From Sebastes aleutianus (taxonomy: Eukaryota; Chordata; Actinopteri; Perciformes; Sebastidae): a DNA stretch of 64,000 bases. The position numbers and the translations under genes were made by a program. Below are positions 14,001-26,320 of this stretch, piece after piece (position 1 is the stretch's first letter; each line of letters opens with the position of its first letter). The stretch covers positions 23,208,591-23,272,590 of the forward strand of contig CAKAKS010000067.1 of the NCBI GenBank assembly GCA_916700875.1. Direction: 5' to 3'. The notes under the pieces were generated by a model that worked only from the letters and a program-made list of their open reading frames with translations, did not search any database and had not been told where the DNA came from.

Positions 14001-17000
14001 CTGGAAAGCGGAAGTAAACAGCACGGACAATAGCAAACTTCCCCTACTTTACATCACAAAAATGACCGAAAGTGACCGATCCAGCGCTTTGCATTGTGGG
14101 ATACAGTAGCAAGGTAGACTGGTCCGATGCATACTGGATATTTTTTCCGAATCAGTACGGCATCCGGGTATTTTTGGCATACTGTCCATTTTGCTTTTGT
14201 TTGCATACTGCATGCTACATTTTGGCCAAATCAATACGTACTACTAGTATAGTGTGCGGTTTGAAATACAGCCTGTCTGTGCATTCCAATACCCATACTA
14301 TCTAGTATGCCAGAAAAAGATTTAGTATGTCCTAATACATAGTATCTATGTCAAACGCAGTATGCCAAAAAGACCAGGACGTCCTACTACATTCGGTCGC
14401 ATTTTGCAGTATGCAAGCCAGCATGCTTTTCTGGCTATTCTGACCCACAGTCCTCCGTGCTGCAGGTTTGTGAGCAAGAGGGTCAAAGTTCAAGGCGCAT
14501 TACAAAGTAGTATGTCCCAATTGTATGCATACTGCATGCAACAGTGCGTACTTTGTAAGGGCAGCATCAGTATGTACTAAAAGTAAAAAGAAAGTATGCG
14601 ATTTGGAACGTATCCTACAAGTTTGAAGAAGAAGAAAATCTGAGGATGTGGAGTTAGCAAGAAGTGATCTTAACCAGAGCTCTGTAGTCCGCTCCTCGTC
14701 TCTGCTTGAGCAGCTCGAGGCTACATTAGCCGCTGCTAGCATAACACCCCCAAATCTCTGACCAAACCATTGCTGCTCAAGTTGCATTGTGGGTAATGTA
14801 GGCGGCAGGTTTTGGTAATGAAAGTCACATAGAGGCTGCCCTACGTGTGCTTCTTTTTAAAAATATAATCATTAATTTATATTCTGATTTACAGGTGAGA
14901 ATCTGCACTTTTATTATTCTAATAAAATGCTACAACACAGAGTGGGAATATATAAAATATTAAATACACTCTACCTGCAATAGGTATATTTCAGTTTTTA
15001 AATGTATCGCTACTGTCAACCCAATTATTTGAATTACCGAAGGGATCCTATTTTATTATTGTCACTTGTTATCCATTTTTTATCTTCTTTTTGTCTAAGC
15101 TTTTCCTTTGTTTTAAAAAAAAAAAAAAAATCTTTCGGTGAGGTTATATTGTCGCGTCATCATATTGTCATGTTTGTTATGTGTATTTTGCCTGTATTAA
15201 ATAAATAAATCAAATAAAAAAATGCTACAACATCAATCAAAGTTCAGTGTTAAAATAAACTATCTGTAACTATATTACTATGTTAAACCTAAAGTATATG
15301 ACTATTAAAATATAGTACATAGTTAATATATTACAGTCTTGGTCACAAAAAGACCAGTTTCATTAGGTTAATATAAATGTATGTAAATATATAGCACTCA
15401 ATCACTGCAAATTGAATAAACAAGCAATGAGAAGACATTACCGTGGGCATTTTCATTATTTTCTAACATTTAATGGGCTAAAAGATTAATGGATTCATCC
15501 CAAAAGTAATTGGCGAACTAATAAATGATGAAAATAATTGTTAGCTGCAACCCTAATGAGTAAAACCGTTACCACAGAAACATTATTTTGATGCTTGTGC
15601 AAATTTATTTTATGTTCTTCTAGGTTTATAAAACTGTATTTACATTTTTTGTAACACCAGTGACAGAGACGGTATTTATTGTTCAATCAATCACGTCTGA
15701 CAGATCTGACCCAATCTGTTTAATAAGGTCAGAATCAGCAGCAACACTAATCCAGTGGATTGGATTGGTTCACCGTTAATGTTAGTGAGAGGCAAGACAG
15801 GATAGATATAGACACTAGTCTAATAAAAAACAACACTTAATCAGTCAGCCTTGTGTGCAGCATTACTGAAAGTGTTTGAGAAAAAATATGAACACCACAA
15901 GGAAAAAGAGAAAGAGATGCAGACGCATAAATCTACTGATCCTCGCTCAGCAGGGGACGTACTGAGCGTACGAGCTGAATATTCAGCAACCCAGATATTT
16001 CATTAATAAGGTCTTACACACACAGCACAGCTGTTTGCCATGTACTTATTTGTATTCTGTCTAATGAACTTAGAGTTGGATTTCAGGCCACAGACGGGTA
16101 GAAAAGAGGTGAAGTCTGACATGGAGAGGAGGGGAAAGTGTAGTAGCACCACATTAACAGTTGGTCCCTGAAGACGCCTGGTGTTACAGGAAAACAAGAT
16201 AAAGGCAGCTTTAAGCCAGCTCTACAACTAATAGGAGCAAAGTTGAACTGGGGACTGAGAAAGGAGAAGGGCATCGCCGCTCGGCCACCTCACTTCCTCC
16301 TTTATCCCCCCTCTGATGAAATTGGTTGTAAAATGCTGAAGGCGGCTTTCTTCGTCCCGTTTTTTTTTTTTTTTGTAGGGGCTTATGATTTTCACAAGCC
16401 GGGGCTTTAAATATTTCTGTCACAATGAAAATTAAATCATCTCTTTCATTTCATCCCCCTTCCACACTTCCTCCTCCTTTTGATAGCACCTTATTTCCGA
16501 AAGCCAGCGGCGGATATTCTCCTTTCAGGCGCTCATCCAATGGGGTTAGTAAAACACAAGAGGGATTTGAATATCACAAAGAAGACACGGCACGCAAATA
16601 AAGAAGTTGTTTACAACTATTGATCCAGAAGGCGCTGGATAAGAGTACTGTCATTATAAGTTATAATCATGAGAGAGGTTTATTAGCAGTTTCCCCCTGT
16701 CAGAAGAGGAGCTGAAGAGAAAAAAAGAAACACTGCTCACTCTGCAGCGAAGAAACTGACACCTGCTGTCACGTGTTTACAACCACAGGATCCATTATCA
16801 GTCTAAAAACCCCACAGGCTTTAACTAGGTACGGCAAAGGTGCGAGCTCCAGAGTGTCTAAATTTGATCTTGTAGCTTTTATCATCATTAAAATGGAGCG
16901 TGGAGAATGAAAAACAGATTATTTCAGAGACCACATGGAAGGAAAAGTCACATCAGCACAGCACTCAGGATCAATGTTCACTGTGAGCATCTCTGCAGGA

Positions 17001-20000
17001 CTGTTTGCTGATTTATCACCTCAACTAAACAATGACTCCATCAGTCAGAGCTCCACTCAATATAATCAGGCCTGCACATGTTATTCGAGGGCCATTTCTT
17101 CGAGTTGAGTGAACTGACACTTCTGCCCAACGGTGACACGGGGAGAAATGAAGACGGACGAGGAGGCTGCGAGGAGGAGAAAGTGTGTCTGTGTGAAGAG
17201 GTGGAGAGGCCAGCTGAGGAGGGAGTGATGGGTGGGTGTGTTGGAGCGGGGGTGTTCTTCTAGAACGGCCTCCAATTACATCTGGGGTGTGAAACCGTCC
17301 ATAACACCCCGATTAGCCTGTCTGTCATCCTGCCACGGCGGCAAACGCCACTGCGCTGGCTCCGGATGCTGCCGTACGCGCCACTTTGCAGGGAACACAT
17401 TCCCCTGTCAGACAAAAGTGCGCACCAGGGGCCGTAAATCCTCAATCAAAGCATGCTTCTAACAATACGGCAGAAGCCCAGTATGACCATTAGCACTCAG
17501 CCTCCCTTCCTCCCACAACACATCCATCCCCGACACCTACGCCCGTCTCCGCTGTGGGCTCCCCCCTCCATTAGCCGCTCAAATGGCGTGTTTCGGAGAG
17601 CGACTGAGCAGGCAGGTCCGGGCGATAGACGCTACCGGCTGCTAGTGGTAGCAGATGCCAACGTGCAGAGTGAAAGCAAATGACTCATGCACCCTTTATA
17701 CCCCTCAGGGAAGCTAAAAACAGAGATGTGGGGTGTCAGGGAGAGTTCAAAGGGAATCCGAGTGCTGCCGTGTCCACAGAAAGGATAAGGGAACAACGAG
17801 AGGAAGATGGATGTTGCACGTTTAGGAGGTTGAGGTGGAGCTGCGGGGCTCAGTCTAGTTTAGTGCTACCGATGTGTCACCAATTAGCTTCAAAGAGGAA
17901 GCAACCGTTTGGTGTTGCAGCCCCTTTGAGTGAAACCAGTTGACACACACTTGACAAATGTGTGGGAGTGAAAGGTAGATGCTTGGATCATCAATAAAGT
18001 CAAATTTCAAACACAGCTCTCAAGGTTCGTCGGTGACAGGATGAAGGATGTGCAGCGGGGGGTCTGAGCAGCAGAAGCAGGGCGGCTCCACGGTATAAAG
18101 TCGTCCAATCAAAGTCCACGCAGTGTGAGGACAGACCAGCGATGCCTGACCGGCGTCCTCTCAAGAGCAAATTCCTGACCAGGCCGTGTGAGGGTGGGCT
18201 CCGGGCTGCGAGTGCTTGGCATGACAATCAAAGTCAAACCCGAAGCCCGGGAGCGACGGGCCGCGGTGACAAATGAATGCTTAAAAGTCTTGCGTCAGCT
18301 CTGCAAACACGGCGACAATGAGCGCATGCATCTCGGTCCTTCTTCAGCATTCAACAGCATCTCTCTTCTCTCTCAGAGCTCATCACAGAGCCGCTTGTGT
18401 CTGGGACTAAATATCACCACACAACAGATGGAAATTGAATTCCTTTAATCAGGCTGAATAACGGGCAGCAGATAAAAAGGCGATGACGCTGAGGGGAGGG
18501 GGGGGGTAAAAGTGTCTGGGTGACACGCAGCCCTCACACGGCCTGCAGGGCATAGAGGTGAAGAGGTTGTTTGCTACAGTTACAAGGGCCACGAGGTGAC
18601 AGTTTTAATACGCAACGTTTCTATTTACGCAGCTCTCAACATGCCATCGATGACCTCTAGAATTAACCTGCAACCTATGGCTACACATTATTAACTGATT
18701 TTATTAAGCATCAAAAAAAGAGTAGAAAAACTGGGATTTCTACGATGAAAACGAGGGTTTTGTCTTCGTGTTTATGAATGATCTCCCGGAGGAAATAAGT
18801 TCGGCGTGGCTTGAATCTATAAAAGCAGGTAGCGGGGACAGGTGTTCCACAAATAACGGTGTACTCGACTGTGTATTGAACATGCTCTCAGTCAGAAAAC
18901 ACAAGAATCATACAAAAATAATGTCTCAAAACCACTACTGAAAGTGACGGCATTGGTATCAAGATATTACCCACAATACACCACACTGGTGTTTTGTATT
19001 ATCACCTTTACTTACTGTGAAAAGATGTGATGTCTCATCCTACTAGGGGTGTAAGAAAATATAGAAAATATTGAGTATTGCGATACTTTTTTTGTGATAC
19101 TATATCGATTCTCAAAAACACTTCACCGATTTTTAATTAATAGTTTACATTCAAAGATGAACTCAGTCAGTATTTAATTTGCAAAGATATGTGCCCTCTC
19201 AAAGTAGAGCTATGATGTTGGATGTTACAGGAACTGTGATGTATGCAAATGCAGATCCTACTGTTCTGACTTTTTTTACTCAGATTTGATACATATGGTG
19301 GTGTGTTCTTTATACTATGACAGTTTTCCTAAAATTGTATTTTTTTTAAATCGCAGTTTCACCTCACCTACAGTATCGCAATATATTGAATCGTTACCCC
19401 TGTATCATGATGATACGTATTGTATTGCCAGATTCTTGCCAATAAACAGTCCTAACATCCTCAGGCTTGGCAATATGATGCTATATATCGTCAAAACAAT
19501 GTGAAAATGTCTATTGTATATATTTTTCTATATTGGTTCTATCGTGATATAAACTAGACCTATATTTATTTCCTTTTTCTTTATAATTTCACTTGAAACT
19601 GTTTATGTTCATTTTGCATTCAAGTTCTTCAAATGAGAAAATACTTTTGTCAAGTATTTAATTCACATAGGAGTAAACAACAATAGGCTTTACCATGTGG
19701 GTTCCTTCAAATAAACTATTTATTTATTGAATTACCAGAAAACTTGCTATATCATGATATATATCGTTATCGAGATATGAAAAATTACCTACTGTATATT
19801 ATGATAGATCACTTTGGTCATATCGCCCAGACCTACTACATCCTACCTCCTGAGTGTCGGCTTTGTACTTAAATCAGTGCCAAACTAATCTGCACACGCA
19901 AACGATTAAAAGAGGAAATCATATTATTTGTATGATTTTCACAAGAACAGTCGTGCAGATGTCCACATGATCCCCCTGCATAAAGATATTCATCTTTTTG

Positions 20001-21021
20001 GCGAGTACAAATTATTCAACTAGACAATTTACATACTTTTATTCTGACGTGCCAATTCATTTCAGCTCTTTATAAGAACCAGAACATCCTTCTGGTTAGA
20101 GCCGTTTAGGAGCGGTTTTAAAAAGTACAGATAGTTGAATAAAATTCAGACACTCGTCTCCTCTTTGACGTCAATGTCAGTCTCAGACTACAAAAATAAT
20201 AGCGTGAAATCCTTCAAGGTGAGCGTCTGAAACTGACAGAGAGGGAGTTAAAGGCAACCCTGACGGGTAAAGAGGCCCTGAATCCCCGCTCATTGCTCTT
20301 TATTAAAGAAACTTTATTATTTCCATTCATCTATCCCTGCACAGTCAGTGTGCGTTACCGTTGACCCAGCCGGCAGCAGTGCCGGTGAGCAGCCGGAGAG
20401 AAATACCGTCAGAATAATGGATTAGGCCCACAGCAGGACACACAGCTGCACCGCGGCATGATTGTAATGCAGGAGCCTTCTCGGGGAAACATTGGGAGGA
20501 CGATTAGCTTGGAAGCAAATCACAGCTTGTCTGCGCTGCGGGGGGGCGTCTAATGGGGGAAATGATTCAACCTGCGTGTCAGGCAATAGGAGCACATGCT
20601 GCGAGGAGAAGGCGCCGGCCATACCAACCCGCGCGATGTTAATTGTGAACATGTGAAAACACGATGCAGCCGGGAAGGTGACATATAGAGCTACTTCCGT
20701 CTTTACCACGCAAAGCAGTCATTCACGGAGATGTGATTTGGGTTTGGACGCCACCTGTCCTTGCTGTGGTTGTTAGGCTGGTTTTTTTTAATTGTTGCAC
20801 AGATGGACGTGCAGCAGGCGTACCTGGTAACGTGACCGGCCCCTGTGGCTGTCTGTCAGCATCGTGCCCGTTGAATCCTCAGTCACAACTATTTGGCTAT
20901 GCAGCACATAATTCAGACGTCTGCTCAGTCCGGTCATCCATCAGAGCGCTTTTTGCCAAGTCAACAGATTCTCGTGATGGTGGGCAGTCGGTTGAAAGGC
21001 CTCTCAGGTTCTGTTTCAGCA

Positions 21022-21086
<65 letters not shown>

Positions 21087-24000
21087 CAGCCCGGGAGAGT
21101 GTGGTTTTTCCCTGGGTGTAAAGTATAGCCCTTTACAGCAGCAGTAAACCATGTCGCAGGCCAATATAGCGATCTATACCCCCCCCCAGGACTCCTGTTT
21201 GTTCCAACATGTGAAAACTCAGCTGTGATAGTTTATTCAATGAAGATGACTCTTAACTATTTTATTCACTATCTGGCCTGGAAACTTCTCAACACTGACC
21301 TCATCTTTGACTCATCTGACAAAGCTGTACTCGCCTACCTGTTAGCCCCAGGACAACAAACATGGAAAACAAAGAAAAGCAGCAAATGTCCACATTTGAG
21401 AAGCTCGAACGAGTGAATTGTTATTATTTTTACTTGAAAAATGAATAAAACCATTACTTGATTATCAAAATTGTTGCAGATTAAATTTCTCCCAATCGAC
21501 TAATTGATGAATCGACTAATCATGTCAGCTGTAATCCCAGTAAAAGCAGCATGACATCAACTATTTAAGGCCCTAATTAGTGAAATGATGATTTTTATGT
21601 TGATTGGGTAATTGATTAATCAATAAACAAACCTAATAATAAATAAATTATCAAGCAAAAATGTTCAGGACTGAAGGGATTGGTCGATTCATGACAGAAA
21701 ATTAATCTGGAACAATTTTGATCGTCAACATTGTCATTTTATAGCACTAGAAATTTAATTAAGGTTGCAACTAATGATTATTTTCCTTACAAATTATTTT
21801 CTTGATGAATCATTTGGTCCACAAAACATTAAAAAAAATAGTGAAAATGTCATGTTTTCTTCAACCAACATTCTATTCAACGGTTACCATTATTATTTAA
21901 CACAAGAAACAAACAGTAAATTCTCACATTTGAGACGCTGGAATCTTCAAATAATGGGCATTTTGTTTGAAAATGTACTTTAACAATTATTGGAACAGGA
22001 AATACAAAGTTGCCCATTTCGAAATAATTAAATTGTCAAGTTTGAAAAGGTCTATTGTAACTCTAAATTCAATATCTTTGGGTTTTAGACAGCTGGTGAG
22101 AAAAAAAGGTGTTTGAAGTCGTCACATAGGACAGGCGGTAGGACAGCACTGACTGAAAAAGACAACATATTAATCAGCATGTTCATTAGTTGCAGCCCTT
22201 TCAAGCCCCAACGCAGTCGTGATTCACACACACAGGTGTTTTCACTTATTGGCTAATTAGACCTCTTCTCATGACTGTGTGGGTCTGTACAGACCGGGCT
22301 TCACTGACTCTCTTGTTAGTTTTGTTGCACCTTTATCACTCTCATAAATACATAGAGTTTGTCATATTTACTAGCATAGTAATGACCCAACGCCACCCTG
22401 AGCAGAGGTCTAAGTAACCCAGGCTGTTGCTATTATTACGTGATCGCGATTATTTTAGATGACCACGATCCTTTTGCATAGTCGTTAGATTCCACAATCA
22501 AGGGAATTTAAAGCCACTGTTACTAATAGAAAAGGAATTAGGTGCGTTTGCTTCAGCTTGGTTGAGGCAATTAAACTGTCTACTTGAACCCAAGCTCCCA
22601 ATGTCAGGAAAAAAACCATGGAAACAAAGAGCTGTTGGACAGGTTTTTGTGTTTCAGCTCATATGAGACCATATTTGTTGCTAACGAAGCAACATGATGA
22701 CAGAGAGGTGCCGATAACGGGTCTCTTGATTTATAGTGGGGAGTCTCCCCTACGGGTGCAGCAGTGTGTTTCACAGCTCTGGGGAAAGTTACGCTGGAGT
22801 TGTCGCTTCCATCCAGCTTTTCTAATTAGATAATTCACATAAACATGTTTGGATGGAAGCATGGTGTTATAAGAGTAGCTTGGGTCCAGGCATTGGTTAT
22901 GCACAGCACAGTAAATGTACAGGTTATGTTTTAGTTTGTCTCTGTAGTTCCTCAAAATCAAATAAAGCTACGTTAATTAACTGTCTTGAACCATGTTGTT
23001 ACATAAACAACAGTTTTAGAACAAGCTATTTAAAGGATCGTGTGTAGGATTTAGTTTTTTTTGGCAGAAATGGAATATAATACTCATAACTATTTTTCTT
23101 TAGTGTATAATCACCTGAAAATAAGAATCGTTGTGTTTTCGTTATCTTAGAATTAGCCTATCTACATAGGGAGCGAGTCCTCTTCACGGAGTCCGCCATG
23201 TTTCTACAGTAGCCCAGAATGGACAAACTGTCTCTAGAGAGAGCCTTTAGTGTTTTTACGTAACTGAAGGCCACCGTAGTTCTCTGACACGCTTGGAAAG
23301 GGAGGGGTGAGCGGAGGGGTACTCAGTTGGTTGCAATCTGCAACCTCACCACTAGATGCCACTAAATCCTACACACTGCTCCTTTAATATAAATCTGTGC
23401 AGCAAAGCGAGCGATGAAACATTAGTTTAGCAAAACTATTTGGAGATTAATTGACACTAAGTTGCCAACGATCACATCATTTTGATGAGCAGCCGTTGAA
23501 ACCAACAACATGGATTTAGTTGCAAAGCCAAACACAACAGCAACGCTGCGTGGCATAAAATTAACATTAAAAGACATTTAATTTATTAATCGCAATCATT
23601 TGTAGGACAATTAATCGCCAACTAAAATTCATGATCGCAAGTAAAAATGTTTTCCGTGAAAAAGGCCTTTAGTTAAAGTGTAATAGGCCTTTTTTCACAG
23701 TCATAGCACAGGTGTTACCAATAAAATGAGCAGTTTCTCTGTCTCATTAAGTGTCGTCCCTGTAAGCCATTTGAATGAGCCAGCATGCACAACACAAGGA
23801 AGTGCCTCACCTAAATGGAATTCACCGCAGCCCTTTTTAATGGTATTGATTACACCTGTGCCTTTCCTGCTATAACGTGTCAAAACGACTGCAGTGAGAA
23901 TTGTCTGTTAGCTCTTCAGCAGCAGGCTCCAAACTCTCATCAAATGATACAAGAAGAGGTGGTGTTTGAACCCCCGAGGTACGCTGGCTGGCTGCACCCT

Positions 24001-26320
24001 CAGATTGTCTGCACCGCTCTGCTGTTCCTTAAAAAATCCCCACAGTGGAGGCACCAGAGGGATAATCCTGCAATGTCCCAGATCTTTATTGGGAGTGAGC
24101 CCCTGATGGGAGCGAGCAATGAGATTTGAACGCAGCGCCGGGCCACGTTTCAATCAGAGGAGAGGAGAGTTTGGTAAAGGGGCAGGAGAGGATTTGCAGC
24201 AGGGTGGCGTCCCCGATGTATGCAGAATATTACTGAATCTTAACTTGGAGCAAAAAAAGGTTTCCTGTACTGTATATTCATGCACCGATACCGATACTGG
24301 ATCGGATATCGGACCGATACCGACTCAATTACTGGATCAGATATCGGTGACAATGGGGCCGATCTATTCAATTCAATTCTATGTTTATATACATTATATA
24401 CAGGGATTTTAATTCCTGTTTACGTTTTGACCAATTTGATGCTGCATTAAAAAGGTTTTTACTTGAAATGTAATTCCTGTTAATTTTTCAGATTTTTTTT
24501 TCCAGGTTTCTGGTGTACGATTTATTATTTTAATAATAAATAAAAATTCAATAAATTTGTATCTATGTATTTATTTGTTACATTTTGTTTTACAAAGTTA
24601 GGAGAGCAATGTTTAAGTCAAGCCTGATGTTGCCTAATAGAATGATAGTCACTTCCACACAGCTCATTAATTAAACTCTGGTATCGGATCGGTACTCGGT
24701 ATCAGTCGATACCCAAAGCCCAGGTATCACTAACGGTATCGGGACTGAAAAAGTCAGATCAGTGCATCCCTATTCATCAGTGATCAATGACCATCCCATC
24801 TTCCAGGCTGACTCCAGAACCACCAGCTACAATACTGCACATCCTATACTTGCAAATTATCTGCTGGTTTCTAATCTCAGTCGATGACAAGAAAATAAAT
24901 CTGCAACTATTTTGAAAATCAGTTAATCACTTATGTAGTTATAGCGAAAATTAAGTCAGTTTAAAGGGACTGTTTGTAAGAATCAGAAATTGGTTGTAAC
25001 AGCGACACCTGTGGCCGCTAAGTCAACGAAAGTCAGCGTCCTGTTGCTCGCGCTCGCACGTGTGCACGCGCTACCTGAATGTGAGCGAGCATCCGTCAAA
25101 GCAGTGAAGCGACACACGTCAGCTAAAACCACAATATCACTCTATATTTCAGCTGCTTGGCAGTAATGTTAGCTGACCAGACAAAGGTCTCTCCATGAAT
25201 CAATGCTGATCCTAGTGCTGGAAGACGACAAAGTCACTGCAAAAGTCGGATCGGTGCATCCCTATTCATCAGTGAACAATGACCATCCCATCTTCCAGGC
25301 TGACTACAGAACCACCAGCTACAATACTGCACATCCTATACTTCCAAATTAGCTGCTGGTTTCTAATCTCAGTCGATGACAGAAAATAAATCTGCAACTA
25401 TTCTAAAAAAATCAATTAATTTATTATGTTATTTTTGAAGCAGAAATGACAAAACATGCTCCAGTTCCAGCTTCTGAATTGCAATGCTTTTCTGCAGCTT
25501 TTTTTAAATCATTATATAAACTCAATATCTTTTCCAATGCTTTCTGACAATGCACAAGCAAAACGATTCATCATATCTAGAAAATAACAGTCAGATTAAC
25601 CAATGATGCACCTATTTTGAAAATCAGTTAATCAATTATGTTATTTTTGAAGCAGAAATGACAAACATGCTCCAGTTCCAGCTTCTGAATAAATACACTG
25701 ATTTGCAATGCTTTTCGGCAGCTTTTTTAAATCATTATATAAACTGAATATCTTTTCCAATGTTTTCTGACATTGCATAAGCCAAACCATTCATCATATC
25801 TAGAAAATAACTGTCAGATTAACCAATGATGAAAATAACAGTTTGCTTCTGCAGCTGCAGAAGTATACAAACACACACACATACTGCCACAGGGGCAACA
25901 GGCTGAAGACAGCCCACACTGCATTGCACAGATTAATATGAGAGGTATCTGTATAGGCATTCAATTTACTACAAATACTCTGAATTGGTCATGCAAAGTT
26001 CAGCTTGCACATCATTAAACATTGCATGAAAGTGCTGCAGCTCTCTCAGCACATTGACCACAAATGCACAACAATGGTGATGCACATATATATATGTGCA
26101 TGTGACACCCAGCCAGCCTGGCCTGCGGTGTATGCTCCTGGAGGTGTTTGTGTGACTATATGGGATGTGATGATCGGTGCTGCAGCTGCAACTTACCGAG
26201 CTTCCCCCGGGACTCTTCTAGCTTCTGGATCTGGTTCTCCAGGAAGAACATGGCTACTGCGAACGCCAGCAGCGCCAGTAGCTGCAACTTGGGCGGCATC
26301 ATGACTCGGAGCAGCCCCAT
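347..26320 (-). CDS. hs2st1: Heparan sulfate 2-O-sulfotransferase 1 (3' end outside window)
   Basis: Golgi type II membrane enzyme that transfers sulfate from PAPS to the 2-O position of iduronate (or glucuronate) in heparan sulfate. Coding exons, in transcript order: 26197-26320, 4293-4546, 4072-4157, 2814-2952, 2524-2621, 347-504. All have GT-AG borders and keep frame (phases 1,0,2,0,2,1), giving 286 codons; the family has about 356, so the last exon lies left of base 1. Residues 1-41 hold a short cytoplasmic tail ([11 protein letters not shown]) and a signal anchor (about 12-28), followed by a coiled-coil stem. The 5'-phosphosulfate loop RVPKTAST is at 85-92, the catalytic HGH pair at 145/147 and the 3'-phosphate site [13 protein letters not shown] from 169. 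N-glycosylation sites NTT and NVT match the mammalian positions. The stem-to-domain linker (62-78) is Ser/Glu/Asp rich and differs from mammals. The start is the ATG at 26320. Whether this is the a or b fish copy cannot be told. Confidence 0.97.
505..1600. other. hs2st1 intron, no gene seen
   Basis: This is the first part of the roughly 2-kb intron between the exons at 347-504 and 2524-2621. It has purine-rich stretches around 980-1120 but no recognisable exon, RNA gene or repeat end. Confidence 0.5.
1606..2132 (+). repeat. 3' end of a LINE retroelement
   Basis: An open stretch ending at the stop near 1810 encodes [20 protein letters not shown] followed by a Phe-Lys-Lys-Leu-rich tail. This is the typical C-terminal end of fish non-LTR retrotransposon reverse-transcriptase proteins. 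About 300 bp of AT-rich 3'UTR-like sequence follows and ends in the tail 'ataaatgtattatttatta' with (ATT)n. Only the extreme 3' end is present, as expected for a 5'-truncated insertion. It lies in an hs2st1 intron, antisense to that gene. The exact LINE clade is not assigned. Confidence 0.7.
2197..2508 (-). repeat. LINE 3' tail, copy 1 (L2-like)
   Basis: It begins with (AAGAT)n and then 'ttcctttattagtcccacag', the reverse complement of a common fish LINE 3' terminus. A second, closely similar copy lies at 30546-30800 (shared 'attaacacaattgcaca' and 'gtggggaaatttgcagtgta'). The body ends about 15 bp from the donor site of the hs2st1 exon at 2524-2621. It encodes nothing. Assignment to the L2 clade is from memory of the tail sequence. 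Confidence 0.7.
3009..3825. repeat. TTAA-flanked MITE, family B (long palindromic arms)
   Basis: TTAA at 3009-3012 and TTAA at 3822-3825 flank inverted ends of the form GCTGCAG(T/C)AGG(C/T)AGAA. Inside are longer inverted segments: about 45 bp near 3350-3390 reappears inverted near 3455-3500, and 3225-3275 pairs with 3565-3615. This is the architecture of a piggyBac-like non-autonomous element with extended palindromes. A partial second copy is at 56284-56590. It lies in the hs2st1 intron between exons 4072-4157 and 2814-2952. Confidence 0.7.
4547..7917. other. hs2st1 intron 1, 3' part
   Basis: No exon or RNA gene is visible. It contains a (GT)n run at 5002-5057. From about 6524 to 7010 the sequence looks like a dispersed fish repeat (starts 'ttaaaggccctggaaacata'), but I could not find matching ends. 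Confidence 0.45.
5002..5057. repeat. (GT)n microsatellite
   Basis: About 28 uninterrupted GT units in hs2st1 intron 1. Confidence 0.97.
7918..8045. repeat. Near-perfect inverted repeat (hairpin), 44-bp perfect arms
   Basis: Bases 7923-7966 are the exact reverse complement of 7997-8040, separated by a 30-base loop. The pairing extends five more bases on each side with one mismatch (7922/8041). It lies in hs2st1 intron 1. The loop region resembles the centre of the element in the selenof 3'UTR (36893-37384), which suggests a transposon origin. Confidence 0.85.
8046..10500. other. hs2st1 intron 1, unique-looking sequence
   Basis: Mostly non-repetitive, moderate-GC sequence with no exon signals or conserved protein reading. 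It may hold conserved non-coding elements, but that cannot be judged from one species. Confidence 0.35.
10518..10805 (-). pseudogene. RecQ-like helicase N-terminal fragment, from a dispersed element
   Basis: The minus strand reads [20 protein letters not shown], then about 20 residues later [21 protein letters not shown]. This resembles the start of RecQ-type helicase sequences that are widely repeated in fish genomes, where the Walker A loop usually reads TGFGKS. Here the loop glycine is serine, and after about 60 residues the similarity stops. I read it as a dead fragment of a repetitive element and not as an hs2st1 exon. The GC-rich flank at 10855-10910 ('cgtagcggcc' twice) may belong to the same element. 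Confidence 0.55.
10910..13765. other. hs2st1 intron 1, no feature seen
   Basis: No gene or clear repeat end is visible. There is a T-homopolymer of about 18 bases near 12322-12340. Confidence 0.35.
13770..14620. repeat. Fragments of DNA-transposon derivatives
   Basis: It starts with 'attaaaggggaactacacca', the usual end of a fish MITE, whose partner end I could not find. From about 14060 to 14610 comes a segment with many 'agtatgc'/'gcatact' words in both orientations and the end 'gcgatttggaacg', typical of another palindromic MITE. Limits are approximate. Confidence 0.45.
14640..19050. other. hs2st1 intron 1, no gene seen
   Basis: Unique-looking, partly GC-rich sequence (notably 17000-18400) without exon or RNA-gene signals. 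A T-run lies near 16360-16375. Confidence 0.35.
19060..19850. repeat. Degenerate AT-rich repeat with recurring 'atatcg/cgatat' words
   Basis: Words such as 'gatactatatcgat', 'ctatatatcgtc' and 'gatatatatcgttatcgaga' recur in both orientations over about 800 bp, as in an old palindromic transposon. No clean ends were found. Confidence 0.35.
21024..21083. repeat. (GT)n microsatellite
   Basis: About 30 uninterrupted GT units in hs2st1 intron 1. Confidence 0.97.
23030..23397. repeat. TTAA-flanked MITE, family C, copy 1
   Basis: TTAA at 23030-23033 and 23394-23397 border inverted ends: left AGGATCGTGTGTAGGATTTA, right (reverse complement) AGGAGCAGTGTGTAGGATTT. The inner sequence 'ctacatagggagcg' and 'gccatgtttctacagtagcc' is shared with copy 2 at 60097-60416. 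It has no coding capacity. The TTAA borders point to piggyBac-like mobilisation. Confidence 0.8.
24269..24772. repeat. TIR element with 'ccgatacc' repeats (hAT-like MITE)
   Basis: The left end reads 'catgcaccgataccgatact' and the right end 'gtcagatcagtgcatcccta', an inverted pair rich in CGATAC words. This is the usual appearance of a common fish DNA-transposon derivative. The central part is AT-rich and non-coding. The superfamily is inferred from the end sequence only. Confidence 0.55.
24745..25834. repeat. Two nested local tandem duplications
   Basis: Segment 24745-24945 recurs at 25238-25425 (both contain 'atgaccatcccatcttccag' and 'ccaccagctacaatactgca'). Immediately after, 25418-25607 recurs at 25628-25834 (both contain 'ttatgttatttttgaagcag' and 'tcatcatatctagaaaataa'). 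Between the first pair lies about 290 bp of another dispersed repeat beginning 'taaagggactgtttgtaaga' (24961-25240). All are in hs2st1 intron 1, within 2 kb of the first exon. Confidence 0.8.

Noticed and set aside
20733..21164. Long open frames on both strands over the (GT)n run
   Set aside because: They encode only Cys-Val or Thr-His repeats from the microsatellite and have no family similarity.
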